This document shows positions 1 through 7,372 of a stretch of DNA of 7,601 nucleotides, piece after piece. Made by a program: the position numbers and the translations under genes. Each line of letters opens with the position of its first letter. Position 1 is the first letter of the stretch. The stretch is from Candidatus Mesolinea sp. GTDB taxonomy: Bacteria > Chloroflexota > Anaerolineae > Anaerolineales > Anaerolineaceae. The stretch covers positions 2,807-10,407 of the forward strand of contig DNSH01000023.1 of assembly GCA_003499715.1 (NCBI GenBank), written 5' to 3'. The notes below the pieces were generated by a model that was not told where the DNA came from, did not search any database, and saw only the letters and a program-made list of their open reading frames with translations.

Positions 1-1929
1 GAAGATCCTGGTGATTTAGCAGATTTTATCGTCTCAACCTTAGACCTCCCCTACGCTACTCGGGTTGCTTTTCTAAAAGAAACGAACGGGGTTGAGCGTC
101 TCAACATGCTCTTACGTACCCTGACGAGCGAAATCAACATCCTTAAGTTGGAAGAAGACATCAATAATCAGGTTCAATCTGAACTAGACCGCTCTCAAAG
201 AGAGATCTATATTCGAGAGCAGATTTCTACCCTGCAAAAAGAGCTCAATGATGGCAAACCGGTTGACCCCGCTTGGCAGGAGCTCTCGGAGCGGATTGAA
301 AAGACGCCCCTCTCCCCAGAAGCAAAGGAAGCTGCCACAAAAGAACTGGATCATTTAGCCGGGATTAGCTCCCTCTCCCCGGAGAGCAGCATGATTGAGT
401 CTTACATCGAGTGGCTGTTAGACTTGCCTTGGACGACGGAAACAACCGATAACTTAGATATCAACCACGCCCAGCAGGTTCTTGACCAAAACCATTACGG
501 GCTGAAAAAAGCCAAAGACCGCATCTTGGAATACTTAGCAGTGCGCAGCCTCAAACCTAAGGTCAGCCGGCAGCCAATACTGTGCTTCGTTGGTCCCCCT
601 GGAACCGGTAAAACCTCCTTGGGAAAGTCAATTGCTGAAGCTTTAGAACGCAATTTTGTGCGCGTTTCATTAGGGGGCGTGCACGATGAAGCTGAGATCC
701 GTGGGCATCGGCGCACCTATCTGGGCGCCCTGCCTGGCCGCATCTTGCAAACAATGCGCAAAGCCAAAACCATCAATCCTGTCTTTATGCTCGATGAAAT
801 CGACAAACTCAATGCGGATTTTCAAGGCGACCCTTCAGCAGCGCTGCTCGAAGTGCTGGACCCGGAACAAAACTATACCTTCTCGGATCATTACCTCGAG
901 GTGCCTTACGATCTTTCGAAAGTGCTTTTTATTACCACAGCCAATACGGTTGCATCGATTCCGCCGGCTCTCTTAGACCGCATGGAAGTGATCGAATTCC
1001 CGGGGTACATCGAAGAGGAAAAAATTGCCATTGCAAATCAATTCCTCATTCCAAAGCAACTGCTCGAAAACGGGCTGGATGAAGAAGCGATTCACTTTAC
1101 GCCTGAGGCGCTGCACCTTATCATCGAAGGGTACACATACGAAGCAGGGGTGCGCAATTTAGAACGTGAAATTGGGACAGTGCTCCGCAAGATTGCCCGC
1201 CTCAAATCTGAGGGGAAACCCCTGCCCAAAGAGATCCTGCCTGAGCAAATTTCAGATTTCCTCGGTCCACAAGAGTTTTACCCCACCGTTGCAGAGCAGG
1301 CGGATGAAATTGGAATGGCTACGGCGATTGCTTGGACAGAAAATGGCGGCGAGATTATGCCTATCGAGGTGCTGGTAATCGACGGCAAGGGCAATTTACA
1401 GATTACCGGTCAGATTGGCGATATTATGCAAGAATCCGCCCAGGCAGCCCTATCTTATCTCAAATCCAAAGCCAAAATCTTCCAGATACCAGAAGGATTT
1501 TTTGAGGATGTGGACCTCCACATTCACGTACCCGAAGGAGCCATCGCCAAAGACGGACCGAGCGCCGGTATTACCATCGCTACAGCGCTCACTTCCGCAG
1601 TGCTGGGTGTACCGGTAAAGCATGACGTTGCGATGACCGGTGAAATCACCTTGCGGGGGCGCGTGCTGCCGGTAGGCGGTATTCGCGAGAAAGTCTTAGC
1701 CGCGCATCGCGCCGGTATCAAGACGGTTTTACTTCCACGTAAGAATGAAAAAGATCTCGCTGAAATTCCCCCAACTGTCCTCAAAGAATTAAACCTTGTG
1801 CCGGTTGATCATATGGATCAAGTTTTAGCACAAGCCTTGGCGGATCAACCCATCAATAAGCAGACAAAACCACCTAGCGGCAAAGCTAAAAGAAAAAGCG
1901 CCCCTTCAGTAGAAGAAGCGCCTGAATAA
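1..1929 (+). CDS. lon: ATP-dependent Lon protease (5'-truncated by window edge)
   Basis: The frame is open from base 1 to the TAA at 1927-1929, giving 642 residues. The ATG at 106 is internal, because the 35 residues before it (starting [10 protein letters not shown]) match the end of the Lon N-terminal domain. Lon is a cytoplasmic hexameric AAA+ serine protease that degrades misfolded and regulatory proteins. Numbered from base 1, an N-terminal helical region (EKSQRE-type stretch, here [12 protein letters not shown]) is followed by Walker A GPPGTGKT (198-205), Walker B FMLDEIDK (D265, E266), the pore-loop region [14 protein letters not shown], a sensor-2 region ([13 protein letters not shown]), and the protease domain. 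The catalytic Ser521 lies in DGPSAG and Lys564 in GGIREK; their 43-residue spacing equals that of E. coli Ser679/Lys722. From that alignment about 150-160 N-terminal residues are outside the window. A Lys/Pro-rich tail (last ~23 residues) extends past the usual C-terminus. All active-site residues are intact. Its promoter is not visible. Confidence 0.97.
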   Translation, partial: EDPGDLADFIVSTLDLPYATRVAFLKETNGVERLNMLLRTLTSEINILKLEEDINNQVQSELDRSQREIYIREQISTLQKELNDGKPVDPAWQELSERIEKTPLSPEAKEAATKELDHLAGISSLSPESSMIESYIEWLLDLPWTTETTDNLDINHAQQVLDQNHYGLKKAKDRILEYLAVRSLKPKVSRQPILCFVGPPGTGKTSLGKSIAEALERNFVRVSLGGVHDEAEIRGHRRTYLGALPGRILQTMRKAKTINPVFMLDEIDKLNADFQGDPSAALLEVLDPEQNYTFSDHYLEVPYDLSKVLFITTANTVASIPPALLDRMEVIEFPGYIEEEKIAIANQFLIPKQLLENGLDEEAIHFTPEALHLIIEGYTYEAGVRNLEREIGTVLRKIARLKSEGKPLPKEILPEQISDFLGPQEFYPTVAEQADEIGMATAIAWTENGGEIMPIEVLVIDGKGNLQITGQIGDIMQESAQAALSYLKSKAKIFQIPEGFFEDVDLHIHVPEGAIAKDGPSAGITIATALTSAVLGVPVKHDVAMTGEITLRGRVLPVGGIREKVLAAHRAGIKTVLLPRKNEKDLAEIPPTVLKELNLVPVDHMDQVLAQALADQPINKQTKPPSGKAKRKSAPSVEEAPE

Positions 1930-1952
1930 GCCTTAGGTTTGCGCTTTATTTC
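1916..1952. terminator. Possible weak bidirectional terminator between convergent gene ends
   Basis: AAGCGC (1916-1921) pairs with GCGCTT (1941-1946) around a 19-nt loop, and is followed on the + strand by a T-rich run (TTTATTTC). Read on the - strand, the same hairpin is followed by CTTCT. It spans the lon stop codon and touches the stop of the opposing gene, which is where a shared terminator would be expected. The stem is only 6 bp and the loop is long, so this is tentative. Confidence 0.3.
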
Positions 1953-2422
1953 TCGTCTTCAACAGGTGGGGTGAGTTCCTGGCTTGCCTGCAAGGTTTTT
2001 ATACCATTGCGAACTTGCGTTAGAATGCGGTTCAACTCACCCTCCAAGTTGGTGAGCGTTTCGATTACGTAACGGTCGGCATCTAACTGCGTCTGGGCAG
2101 CTTCCTTGCGCGCCTGGTCTAAAATTTGTTCCGCCTTCGCTTGCGCAGCGGCATAAATATCGCTCTTCTCAATCATTTTCTCACTGCGTTCACGTGCCAA
2201 GGCTAATGTGCGGTTAGCTTCTTCCTGAGCCTGAGCTAAGATGCGGTCTTTTTGGGCAATAATTTGCTGCGCTTTTTTAATATCATCGGGAATGGAGATG
2301 CGCATCTGATCAATGATATCCATAAAAGAATCCTCATCCACAACTACGCTGCGGCTCAATGGGATGGGTTTGCTATTATTGAATAGCTCTTCTAAACGGT
2401 CAACTAAATGGAGGATATCCAT
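1946..2422 (-). CDS. DivIVA/SepIVA-like coiled-coil protein (158 aa)
   Basis: This is a small soluble, highly charged protein with no signal peptide or membrane segment. Residues 1-27 form a short amphipathic segment (MDILHLVDRLEELF, then a Pro-containing turn). Residues 28-50 hold a conserved-looking motif, VVVDEDSFMDIIDQMRISIP. Residues ~50-145 are one long Ala/Glu/Lys/Gln-rich helix with repeated AQAQEEA, AQAKAEQI and LDQARKEA blocks, typical of DivIVA-type coiled coils; the tail is acidic and Pro-containing. The start is the ATG at 2422, preceded by a strong AAAAGGAGA Shine-Dalgarno sequence with ~6 nt spacing. The architecture matches the DivIVA-like 'cell division initiation' proteins encoded next to coaD in Actinobacteria (SepIVA group), from memory rather than a search. 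A role in growth or septation is inference. An F-type ATPase b subunit is unlikely without an N-terminal membrane helix. It lies 112 bp downstream of coaD and is convergent with lon. Confidence 0.85.
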   Translation of the reverse strand: MDILHLVDRLEELFNNSKPIPLSRSVVVDEDSFMDIIDQMRISIPDDIKKAQQIIAQKDRILAQAQEEANRTLALARERSEKMIEKSDIYAAAQAKAEQILDQARKEAAQTQLDADRYVIETLTNLEGELNRILTQVRNGIKTLQASQELTPPVEDEK

Positions 2423-2534
2423 GACGGTCTCCTTTTATCGTATATAACACCTAAATAAAGTTTATCATTATTTTTTATTAACCGTGCAGTTTTTATGCCT
2501 GAATTTCAATGCCCAAAATTAAAGAAAGCGTTTT
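2423..2534 (-). promoter_or_regulatory. A+T-rich leader of the DivIVA-like gene with strong RBS
   Basis: This 112-bp gap lies between the coaD stop and the next gene. It contains AAAAGGAGA (2428-2436), a near-consensus Shine-Dalgarno sequence that fixes the start at 2422. The ~50 bp upstream is strongly A+T-rich (TAATAAAAAATAATG, then TTATATACG), and AATAAT and TATATA could serve as -10 elements. I could not find a well-spaced -35, and I see no terminator hairpin after coaD. A separate promoter is therefore possible but not shown, and read-through from recG-coaD is equally likely. Confidence 0.45.
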
Positions 2535-3059
2535 TCAATCCTTGAGAGAAGAGGTAGGCACAACGGTCTGGTTATCGCCCAAAGCCCTGAATTTTGCTTT
2601 TAACGCTCTCTGCACAAAATCAGGCACCATGCTGGAGACGTCACCATCCAAAGCTGCAATCTCCCGAACTGTTGAGGAGGATAAAAAAGTATGCTGTTCA
2701 TCGGTAATCAAAGCAATGACGTCAATTTCCGGCTCTAAACGCTTATTAGCTAATGCCATCCTGAATTCGTATTCAAAATCAGAAAAGACGCGCAAACCAC
2801 GCACGATCGCCTGTGCTCCAACCTTACGGGCAAACGAAACGGTTAATTCACGATAACCCAGAACGCTGACGTTGGGCAAGCCCTCCATAGCTTCTTTCAC
2901 CAAAGCGATACGTTCTTCCGGTGAAAAGAGCAGCGTTTTAATCGGCTTATCATAAACCGCTACCACCACTTCTGAAAATAACAGCGACGCTCTTCGCACA
3001 ATATCGATATGCCCAAAATGAATAGGGTCAAACGAACCTGGGAAAATTACTTTAGTCAT
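2535..3059 (-). CDS. coaD: Phosphopantetheine adenylyltransferase
   Basis: CoaD transfers AMP from ATP to 4'-phosphopantetheine, giving dephospho-CoA and pyrophosphate; it is the penultimate step of coenzyme A synthesis and occurs in the cytoplasm, usually as a hexamer. The 174-residue protein has the nucleotidyltransferase signature FPGSFDPIHFGH at residues 6-17, with the HxGH-type His14 and His17. A basic segment with Lys41 comes before FSPEER (45-50). The family block VRGLRVFSDFEYEFRMA is at ~86-102, and the second ATP-binding motif SSSTVRE is at 127-133. It is about 10-15 residues longer than typical CoaD because of a polar C-terminal tail (GDNQTVVPTSSLKD) with no visible function. The ATG directly follows the recG TAG stop (TAGATG), so translational coupling with recG is likely. 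The ribosome-binding site lies inside the end of recG. Confidence 0.97.
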   Translation of the reverse strand: MTKVIFPGSFDPIHFGHIDIVRRASLLFSEVVVAVYDKPIKTLLFSPEERIALVKEAMEGLPNVSVLGYRELTVSFARKVGAQAIVRGLRVFSDFEYEFRMALANKRLEPEIDVIALITDEQHTFLSSSTVREIAALDGDVSSMVPDFVQRALKAKFRALGDNQTVVPTSSLKD

Positions 3060-5546
3060 CTAACTCACCTCTCCACGGCCAGGCAGCTCTGGCCAAAATT
3101 GATTGATTGCTGCTTTTAACGGCTGAAATTCGATTGATTCAAGTTCGGGATCAGCCGCATAAACCTGCTCAGCCAAGCTGCGTGCTTTCTGCAGCAGATG
3201 AATATCGGCTAAGTTCGCCATGCGCAAATCAGGTAAACCTGCTTGCCGCGTTCCAAGGAAATCTCCAGGTCCGCGCTGACGCAGGTCTTCCTCAGCCAAT
3301 TCAAAACCATCATTGGTACGGGTCATCGCTGCTAAGCGCTCATTTTCAGCCGAATCTTCCCGCTCCGGAATGAGAATGCAATAGGATTGTGCCTCGCCGC
3401 GTCCAACCCTACCGCGGAATTGGTGCAGCTGTGCTAAGCCAAAGCGGTCTGATCCTTCAATGACCATCACGGTGGCGTTGGGCACATCCACTCCCACCTC
3501 TACCACCGAAGTAGAGACTAAGATATCATATGCGCCATTGCGAAATGCCAGCATCACCGCATCTTTCTCTGCCGGCTTCATGCGTCCATGCACCAAACCT
3601 ACTTTTAAGTGCGGGAAAACCTCTTCTTGTAAAGTTTGTTGTTCCTCCACAGCCGCTTTTGTCTCTTCATTTTCCCCTTGCTCGACCAACGGATAGATAA
3701 TGAAGGCTTGATGTCCCTGCCTAACTTGTTCTTCAATAAGTTCATATACATTGTGGCGTTCAAAAGGATAGGCGATGCGCGTCTCAACGGGGAGCCTGCC
3801 GGCGGGCATCTCATCCATCACGCTCACATCCAGGTCTCCAAAGATGGTCAGTTGTAATGAGCGCGGGATTGGGGTGGCAGTCATCACCAATAAATGGGGG
3901 TTATTCCCTTTGCTGCGGAGGGCAGCGCGTTGCTCCACACCAAAGCGGTGCTGCTCGTCTACCACGACCATTTGCAAGTTTTGGAAGGTAACCGGCTCTT
4001 CGATTAATGCATGCGTTCCAACGAGTAGTTTAACACTGCCGTCTTGCAACCCTTCCAAGATCTCACGCCGCTCCGCTAAGCTGGTATCCCCAGTGAGTAA
4101 GCGTACCTGATTGGGTTTGAGAAAAGCTGTCCCTTTTTTGCCTGGCTGCGTGGTGAGCTTGAGAATAGTCTGATAATGTTGTTCGGCTAATATGCTTGTT
4201 GGCGCCATCAAGGCAGCTTGGGCACCCCCCTCAATCACGATGGACATCCCTAAAACTGCCACGATGGTTTTACCAGAGCCAACATCGCCCTGCAAAAGAC
4301 GGTTCATAGGATGTGGGCTGGCTAAGTCTGCGCGGATCTCAGCGATTGCCCTTTGTTGTGCGTTGGTAAGAGCATACGGCAGGTTTTCAATTCGCTCTGT
4401 TAACCAGCTATCTTCCACAAGAAAAGGCGTTCCTTCTAAGCCTTGCCATTGACGCTTCTGTTGGATCACACCTAACTGAAGCAAGAAAAGCTCGTCAAAA
4501 GCCAATCGATATTGCGCTTGCTTAATCTTTTCCTGAGAGTCAGGAAAGTGAATTTGAATGAGAGCTTCTTGCAGGGGAATAACCCCTGCTTGCTTTTGGA
4601 GGGATTCCGGTAGATAGTCTGGCACGTGTTCCGCCCAATAGTGCACAACGTTAAATTGCGTCTTGCGCAGCCAACGCTGTGTGATTTGCGCTGTGAGTGG
4701 GTAAATCGGCACAATACGGTTGGTATTAAGTTGCTGCTGATCGATTGGTTCATAATCCGGGTGATAGAGCACCGGTCTTCCACGGTAGTTATCCACCTTC
4801 CCCGAAATAGAGATGAATATCCCAGGTTTTAAATAGCGTGTAACGTAGGTTTGATTGAACCACAACAAACGCAGCATGCCAGTCGTATCCGAAACAATCA
4901 CCTCGGTCATCAAACGACCCCGGTTTGGCCGCAAGACTTGCACATCGATAACTTTGGCAATAATGGTAACTTCTTCCCCATAACGCAGCTGATTGATAGG
5001 CTTGAGCTGGGAATAATCTTCGTACCTTCGGGGGAAAAGATACAGTAGATCCCGAATGGTATGCACGCCTAACTTTTCCAGATTTGCAGCTTGCTTTTCG
5101 CCAATGCCACGAATAACGCTGACCGGTGCATCCAATCCCACGGATGAAGCTGCCGGTGTGCGGCTGCTGGCAGGCATCCGCCGCTTAGGAGGTTGATCCT
5201 GAGAAGCTTTTTCTGATTGTGCTTTGATTTTAAGGTCTACTGACGATGACACCTGCTGCGTAGCTACCTCTGCTGGCAGTTTTTCGATCCCAGAAATCCC
5301 TAATAGCTTGCCGACATCCACCAAGGATTGCCGGCGCTGTTTTGCTGTCATCTCTTCGTAGTTTTTGAGTTTTGCGCTCACTTCAGAAATCAGTGTTTCG
5401 GATAAGCCAGCCTCACGTGCATCACTAGGTAAGGTTACAGCTAATTTTTGTATCCCGCCAAATACAGCGCGGTTGGTATAGCCTAACTTCGCTTCCAATG
5501 TGAAAATCTTGGCATACTTTTCTGCTAAAGCATTCATAAGCGTCAT
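3060..5546 (-). CDS. recG: ATP-dependent DNA helicase RecG, with long N-terminal extension
   Basis: RecG is a superfamily 2 double-stranded DNA translocase that regresses stalled replication forks and branch-migrates Holliday junctions. The 828-residue protein is ~135 residues longer than E. coli RecG (693). Residues 1-~95 are a helical extension and ~96-138 a Ser/Pro/Lys/Gln-rich linker. A helix-hairpin-helix-like block (VIRGIGEKQAANLEKLG, 144-160) begins the region shared with all RecG proteins. The OB-fold wedge domain follows at ~185-275. Helicase motifs are intact: Walker A GDVGSGKT (420-427), DEQH (530-533), TATPIPRSL (556-564), STSVVEVGVD (678-687) and QLHQFRGRVGRG (706-717). The C-terminal RQRGPGDFLGTRQAG (756-770) contains the translocation (TRG) motif. 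No Shine-Dalgarno sequence precedes the ATG at 5546; a second in-frame ATG at 5537 is an alternative start. A terminator separates it from fakA upstream, and coaD follows with no gap. Confidence 0.97.
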   Translation of the reverse strand: MTLMNALAEKYAKIFTLEAKLGYTNRAVFGGIQKLAVTLPSDAREAGLSETLISEVSAKLKNYEEMTAKQRRQSLVDVGKLLGISGIEKLPAEVATQQVSSSVDLKIKAQSEKASQDQPPKRRMPASSRTPAASSVGLDAPVSVIRGIGEKQAANLEKLGVHTIRDLLYLFPRRYEDYSQLKPINQLRYGEEVTIIAKVIDVQVLRPNRGRLMTEVIVSDTTGMLRLLWFNQTYVTRYLKPGIFISISGKVDNYRGRPVLYHPDYEPIDQQQLNTNRIVPIYPLTAQITQRWLRKTQFNVVHYWAEHVPDYLPESLQKQAGVIPLQEALIQIHFPDSQEKIKQAQYRLAFDELFLLQLGVIQQKRQWQGLEGTPFLVEDSWLTERIENLPYALTNAQQRAIAEIRADLASPHPMNRLLQGDVGSGKTIVAVLGMSIVIEGGAQAALMAPTSILAEQHYQTILKLTTQPGKKGTAFLKPNQVRLLTGDTSLAERREILEGLQDGSVKLLVGTHALIEEPVTFQNLQMVVVDEQHRFGVEQRAALRSKGNNPHLLVMTATPIPRSLQLTIFGDLDVSVMDEMPAGRLPVETRIAYPFERHNVYELIEEQVRQGHQAFIIYPLVEQGENEETKAAVEEQQTLQEEVFPHLKVGLVHGRMKPAEKDAVMLAFRNGAYDILVSTSVVEVGVDVPNATVMVIEGSDRFGLAQLHQFRGRVGRGEAQSYCILIPEREDSAENERLAAMTRTNDGFELAEEDLRQRGPGDFLGTRQAGLPDLRMANLADIHLLQKARSLAEQVYAADPELESIEFQPLKAAINQFWPELPGRGEVS
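3064..3074 (-). promoter_or_regulatory. Ribosome binding site of coaD inside recG 3' end
   Basis: On the - strand the sequence reads GGAGAGGTGAG, about 6 nt before the coaD ATG at 3059. It contains an AGGTG core complementary to the 16S anti-Shine-Dalgarno sequence. It encodes the last residues of RecG, so the same bases serve as coding sequence and RBS. Its position supports the ATG at 3059 as the coaD start. Confidence 0.75.
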
Positions 5547-5549
5547 TTT

Positions 5550-5590
5550 CTGAGTTAATCATACCCGAATTAAGCCTAAGCGAACCATGC
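5550..5590 (-). promoter_or_regulatory. Candidate recG promoter (-10 TATGAT), possibly leaderless transcript
   Basis: Reading the - strand, TATGAT (5563 to 5558) matches the sigma-70-type -10 consensus at 5 of 6 positions. It ends 11 nt before the recG ATG. A -35 is poor: TTCGCT, 15 bp upstream, matches only 3 of 6 positions. Transcription would start around 5550-5552, leaving only a few untranslated bases, which fits the absence of a Shine-Dalgarno sequence. The position just after a terminator supports a promoter here, but the weak -35 keeps confidence modest. Confidence 0.4.
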
Positions 5591-5624
5591 CGCCATGATT
5601 TATCCCAGCTAAAGCCTTAGAATC

Positions 5625-5650
5625 AAAAAAGCCAGCTGGTGGGCTGGCTT
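5625..5650 (-). terminator. Rho-independent terminator after fakA
   Basis: On the - strand, AAGCCAGC and GCTGGCTT form a perfect 8-bp GC-rich stem around a 6-nt loop (CCACCA). The stem runs directly into six T residues (5630 to 5625). It begins 16 nt after the fakA stop codon, the usual place for an intrinsic terminator. No T-run follows the hairpin on the + strand, so it acts in one direction. It separates the yloU-fakA unit from recG-coaD. Confidence 0.85.
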
Positions 5651-5666
5651 CTACTATGCGGCACTC

Positions 5667-7349
5667 TTATTCAATAGCAATAATTAACTGGTAATAAGGT
5701 TGCCCGCCTTCGTGCACTTCAATATCAAGATCAGGGTATTTTTCCCGCACTTGATCAACCAGCTGATTAACTTGGTTTGGGGTCATTTCTTCACCATAGA
5801 AAAAAGTCAGTCGTTCGAATGCGTCTAAATTGGCTTTTTCTAATAATCCGAAGAGCGCACCTTCAAGTGTATGGTTAGAATAAACTAATTTTCCATCCAG
5901 CATCGCGATGACATTGCCTTTTTCCACTTCCACGCCGTCTATGGCAACGTCACGGGTTGCTGTGGTGATCTCGCCAGTGTGCACTTCTTGGATAGCTTCT
6001 AACATTGCTTCTTCGTTCTCTTCGAGAGTACCATCCGGAATCAGGCGCAGCATGGCAGCAAAGCCTTGCGGTGCATTACGGGTAGGAATTACGACAATGT
6101 TTTTCACACTCACCTTAGCTGCGTTTTGGGCTGCTAAGATGATGTTCTTGTTATTCGGCAAAATGATGATTTTGTCCGTGGGCAAGTTCTCAAATGCTGC
6201 CACAATTTCTTTCACGCTGGGGTTCATCGTTTGCCCACCAGTAACGATGGCAGCTACGCCCAAGCTCGCAAATATGCGCGAAATCCCGTCCCCGGGGGAG
6301 ACAGCTACCACTGCGATTTGACCAGGAGTCACAGGTGCAAGCTTAATAGGTTCCTTCTCATCTTTACGAGATTTAACCTGATCCTGCAAGTTCTCCATTG
6401 CGACTTTTTTAATCGTGCCCAAACCTTCAGTGTACTCAATTGGCGCAAATCGCTTTTCCAGTGGAACGTGGATATGCATACGGTAAAGCCCATCGCCTTC
6501 ACCCACTTGGATACTCGTGCCAATTTCACTGAGCCCGCTATAATAATTTTCTAGAGAAAACTTGTCCGTAGGAGTGAAGTCGATTACCACTTCGTAGTCT
6601 TGGCCTTCTTCAATACTCTCCAAAGTGTTTTCTAGAACCATCTCTGAAAGCGGCTTAGCTACAACAGTAGAAACATCTAAAGGCTGCCCTTCGATGAAAC
6701 GTAACATCCCCTCGAAAATGTAATATAGACCGGTTCCGCCTGAATCGACAACGCAGGCTTGTTTTAGGATTGGCAGCAACTCTGGGGTGCGGCGGACACT
6801 CTCGTCACCAGCGCGCACAATTTCTGCCAAAATCTCGTGCAGAGCTGCACCGCGCTTGGCAGCTTCTTCAGCAGCAGACGTCATATCTTTAATCACGGTG
6901 AGAATCGTCCCCTCTACAGGGCGCACGACGCCTTTATAAGCCGTGTTACGCGCTTCTTGCATCGCTCGCACAAATAAAGCGCTATCCATTGTGTCATAAT
7001 GATCGAGGGCACGAGCAAAACCCCGCCATATCTGGGAAAGGATAACTCCGGAGTTCCCCCGTGCACCCATCAGCGCGCCTTGGGCAATGGCATGTGCCAT
7101 TTCTCCAATGTTTTCACTTTGGCGCATTTCCGCCTCTTTTAGTGCAGCTTGCATCGTCAAGACCATATTCGTGCCTGTGTCACCATCTGGCACCGGGAAA
7201 ACATTAAGGGAATTGACATAAGGCTGATTTGCGGTTAAGCGTACCAAACCAGCTTCAAAAAGCAACATTAATCCTTTTCCATCCACTGGTGAGTCAACCA
7301 GCTTGTGGCGCTCAGCCTCGCTTAGCATAGCGCTTAGCTTTTCATTCAT
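5667..7349 (-). CDS. fakA: DAK2/DegV-like fusion protein, fatty acid kinase FakA (YloV) family
   Basis: In Firmicutes, FakA phosphorylates fatty acids bound to a FakB (DegV) partner, making acyl-phosphate for phospholipid synthesis. The 560-residue protein has the family's usual length and three parts. An N-terminal DhaL/DAK2 ATP-binding domain (~25-220) carries LNVFPVPDGDTGTNM (D55 and D57 fit the Mg-binding aspartates), the Gly-rich GARGNSGVILSQ (95-106) and VDSGGTGL (201-208). A middle domain (~250-330) includes MHIHVP (291-296). A C-terminal DegV-like domain (~340-560) ends in the family signature FFYGEEMT...HEGGQPYYQLI. The Cys of the usual YCTEF motif in the middle domain is absent (DYEVVIDF, 251-258). 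The ATG at 7349 is preferred because AGAGGA lies just upstream; an in-frame TTG at 7367 lacks an RBS. It is 23 bp downstream of the Asp23-family gene and ends in a terminator. The substrate in this organism is inferred from the family. Confidence 0.92.
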   Translation of the reverse strand: MNEKLSAMLSEAERHKLVDSPVDGKGLMLLFEAGLVRLTANQPYVNSLNVFPVPDGDTGTNMVLTMQAALKEAEMRQSENIGEMAHAIAQGALMGARGNSGVILSQIWRGFARALDHYDTMDSALFVRAMQEARNTAYKGVVRPVEGTILTVIKDMTSAAEEAAKRGAALHEILAEIVRAGDESVRRTPELLPILKQACVVDSGGTGLYYIFEGMLRFIEGQPLDVSTVVAKPLSEMVLENTLESIEEGQDYEVVIDFTPTDKFSLENYYSGLSEIGTSIQVGEGDGLYRMHIHVPLEKRFAPIEYTEGLGTIKKVAMENLQDQVKSRKDEKEPIKLAPVTPGQIAVVAVSPGDGISRIFASLGVAAIVTGGQTMNPSVKEIVAAFENLPTDKIIILPNNKNIILAAQNAAKVSVKNIVVIPTRNAPQGFAAMLRLIPDGTLEENEEAMLEAIQEVHTGEITTATRDVAIDGVEVEKGNVIAMLDGKLVYSNHTLEGALFGLLEKANLDAFERLTFFYGEEMTPNQVNQLVDQVREKYPDLDIEVHEGGQPYYQLIIAIE

Positions 7350-7352
7350 GAG

Positions 7353-7358
7353 TCCTCT
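7353..7358 (-). promoter_or_regulatory. Ribosome binding site deciding the fakA start
   Basis: AGAGGA on the - strand lies 3 nt before the ATG at 7349. The spacing is shorter than the usual 5-8 nt, but it is the only Shine-Dalgarno-like sequence near the gene start. It falls inside the six-codon extension that a TTG start at 7367 would add, which argues against that longer form. Confidence 0.55.
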
Positions 7359-7372
7359 ATAATTCAATCAAA

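Noticed and set aside
1946..2422. F-type ATP synthase b subunit
   Set aside because: The coiled-coil composition is similar, but there is no N-terminal membrane helix and no ATP synthase gene nearby.
2509..2856. 115-codon open frame on the + strand over coaD
   Set aside because: It is antisense to coaD motifs that are clearly under selection. Its product is Ser/Lys-rich and matches no family I recognise.
5612..5620. AAGCCTTAG also found at 1928-1936, as a possible repeat or binding site
   Set aside because: Nine bases occurring twice in 7.6 kb, once at a gene end and once between genes, with no shared flanks. Chance is the simplest explanation.
5908..6321. 137-codon open frame on the + strand inside fakA
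   Set aside because: It is antisense to a full-length, well-conserved gene. Its product shows no recognisable family or RBS and has the Ser/Thr/Ala-rich composition typical of antisense translation.
7350..7367. Longer fakA start at TTG 7367
   Set aside because: It has no ribosome-binding site and begins 5 nt after the upstream stop. The AGAGGA sequence lies downstream of it and serves the ATG at 7349.
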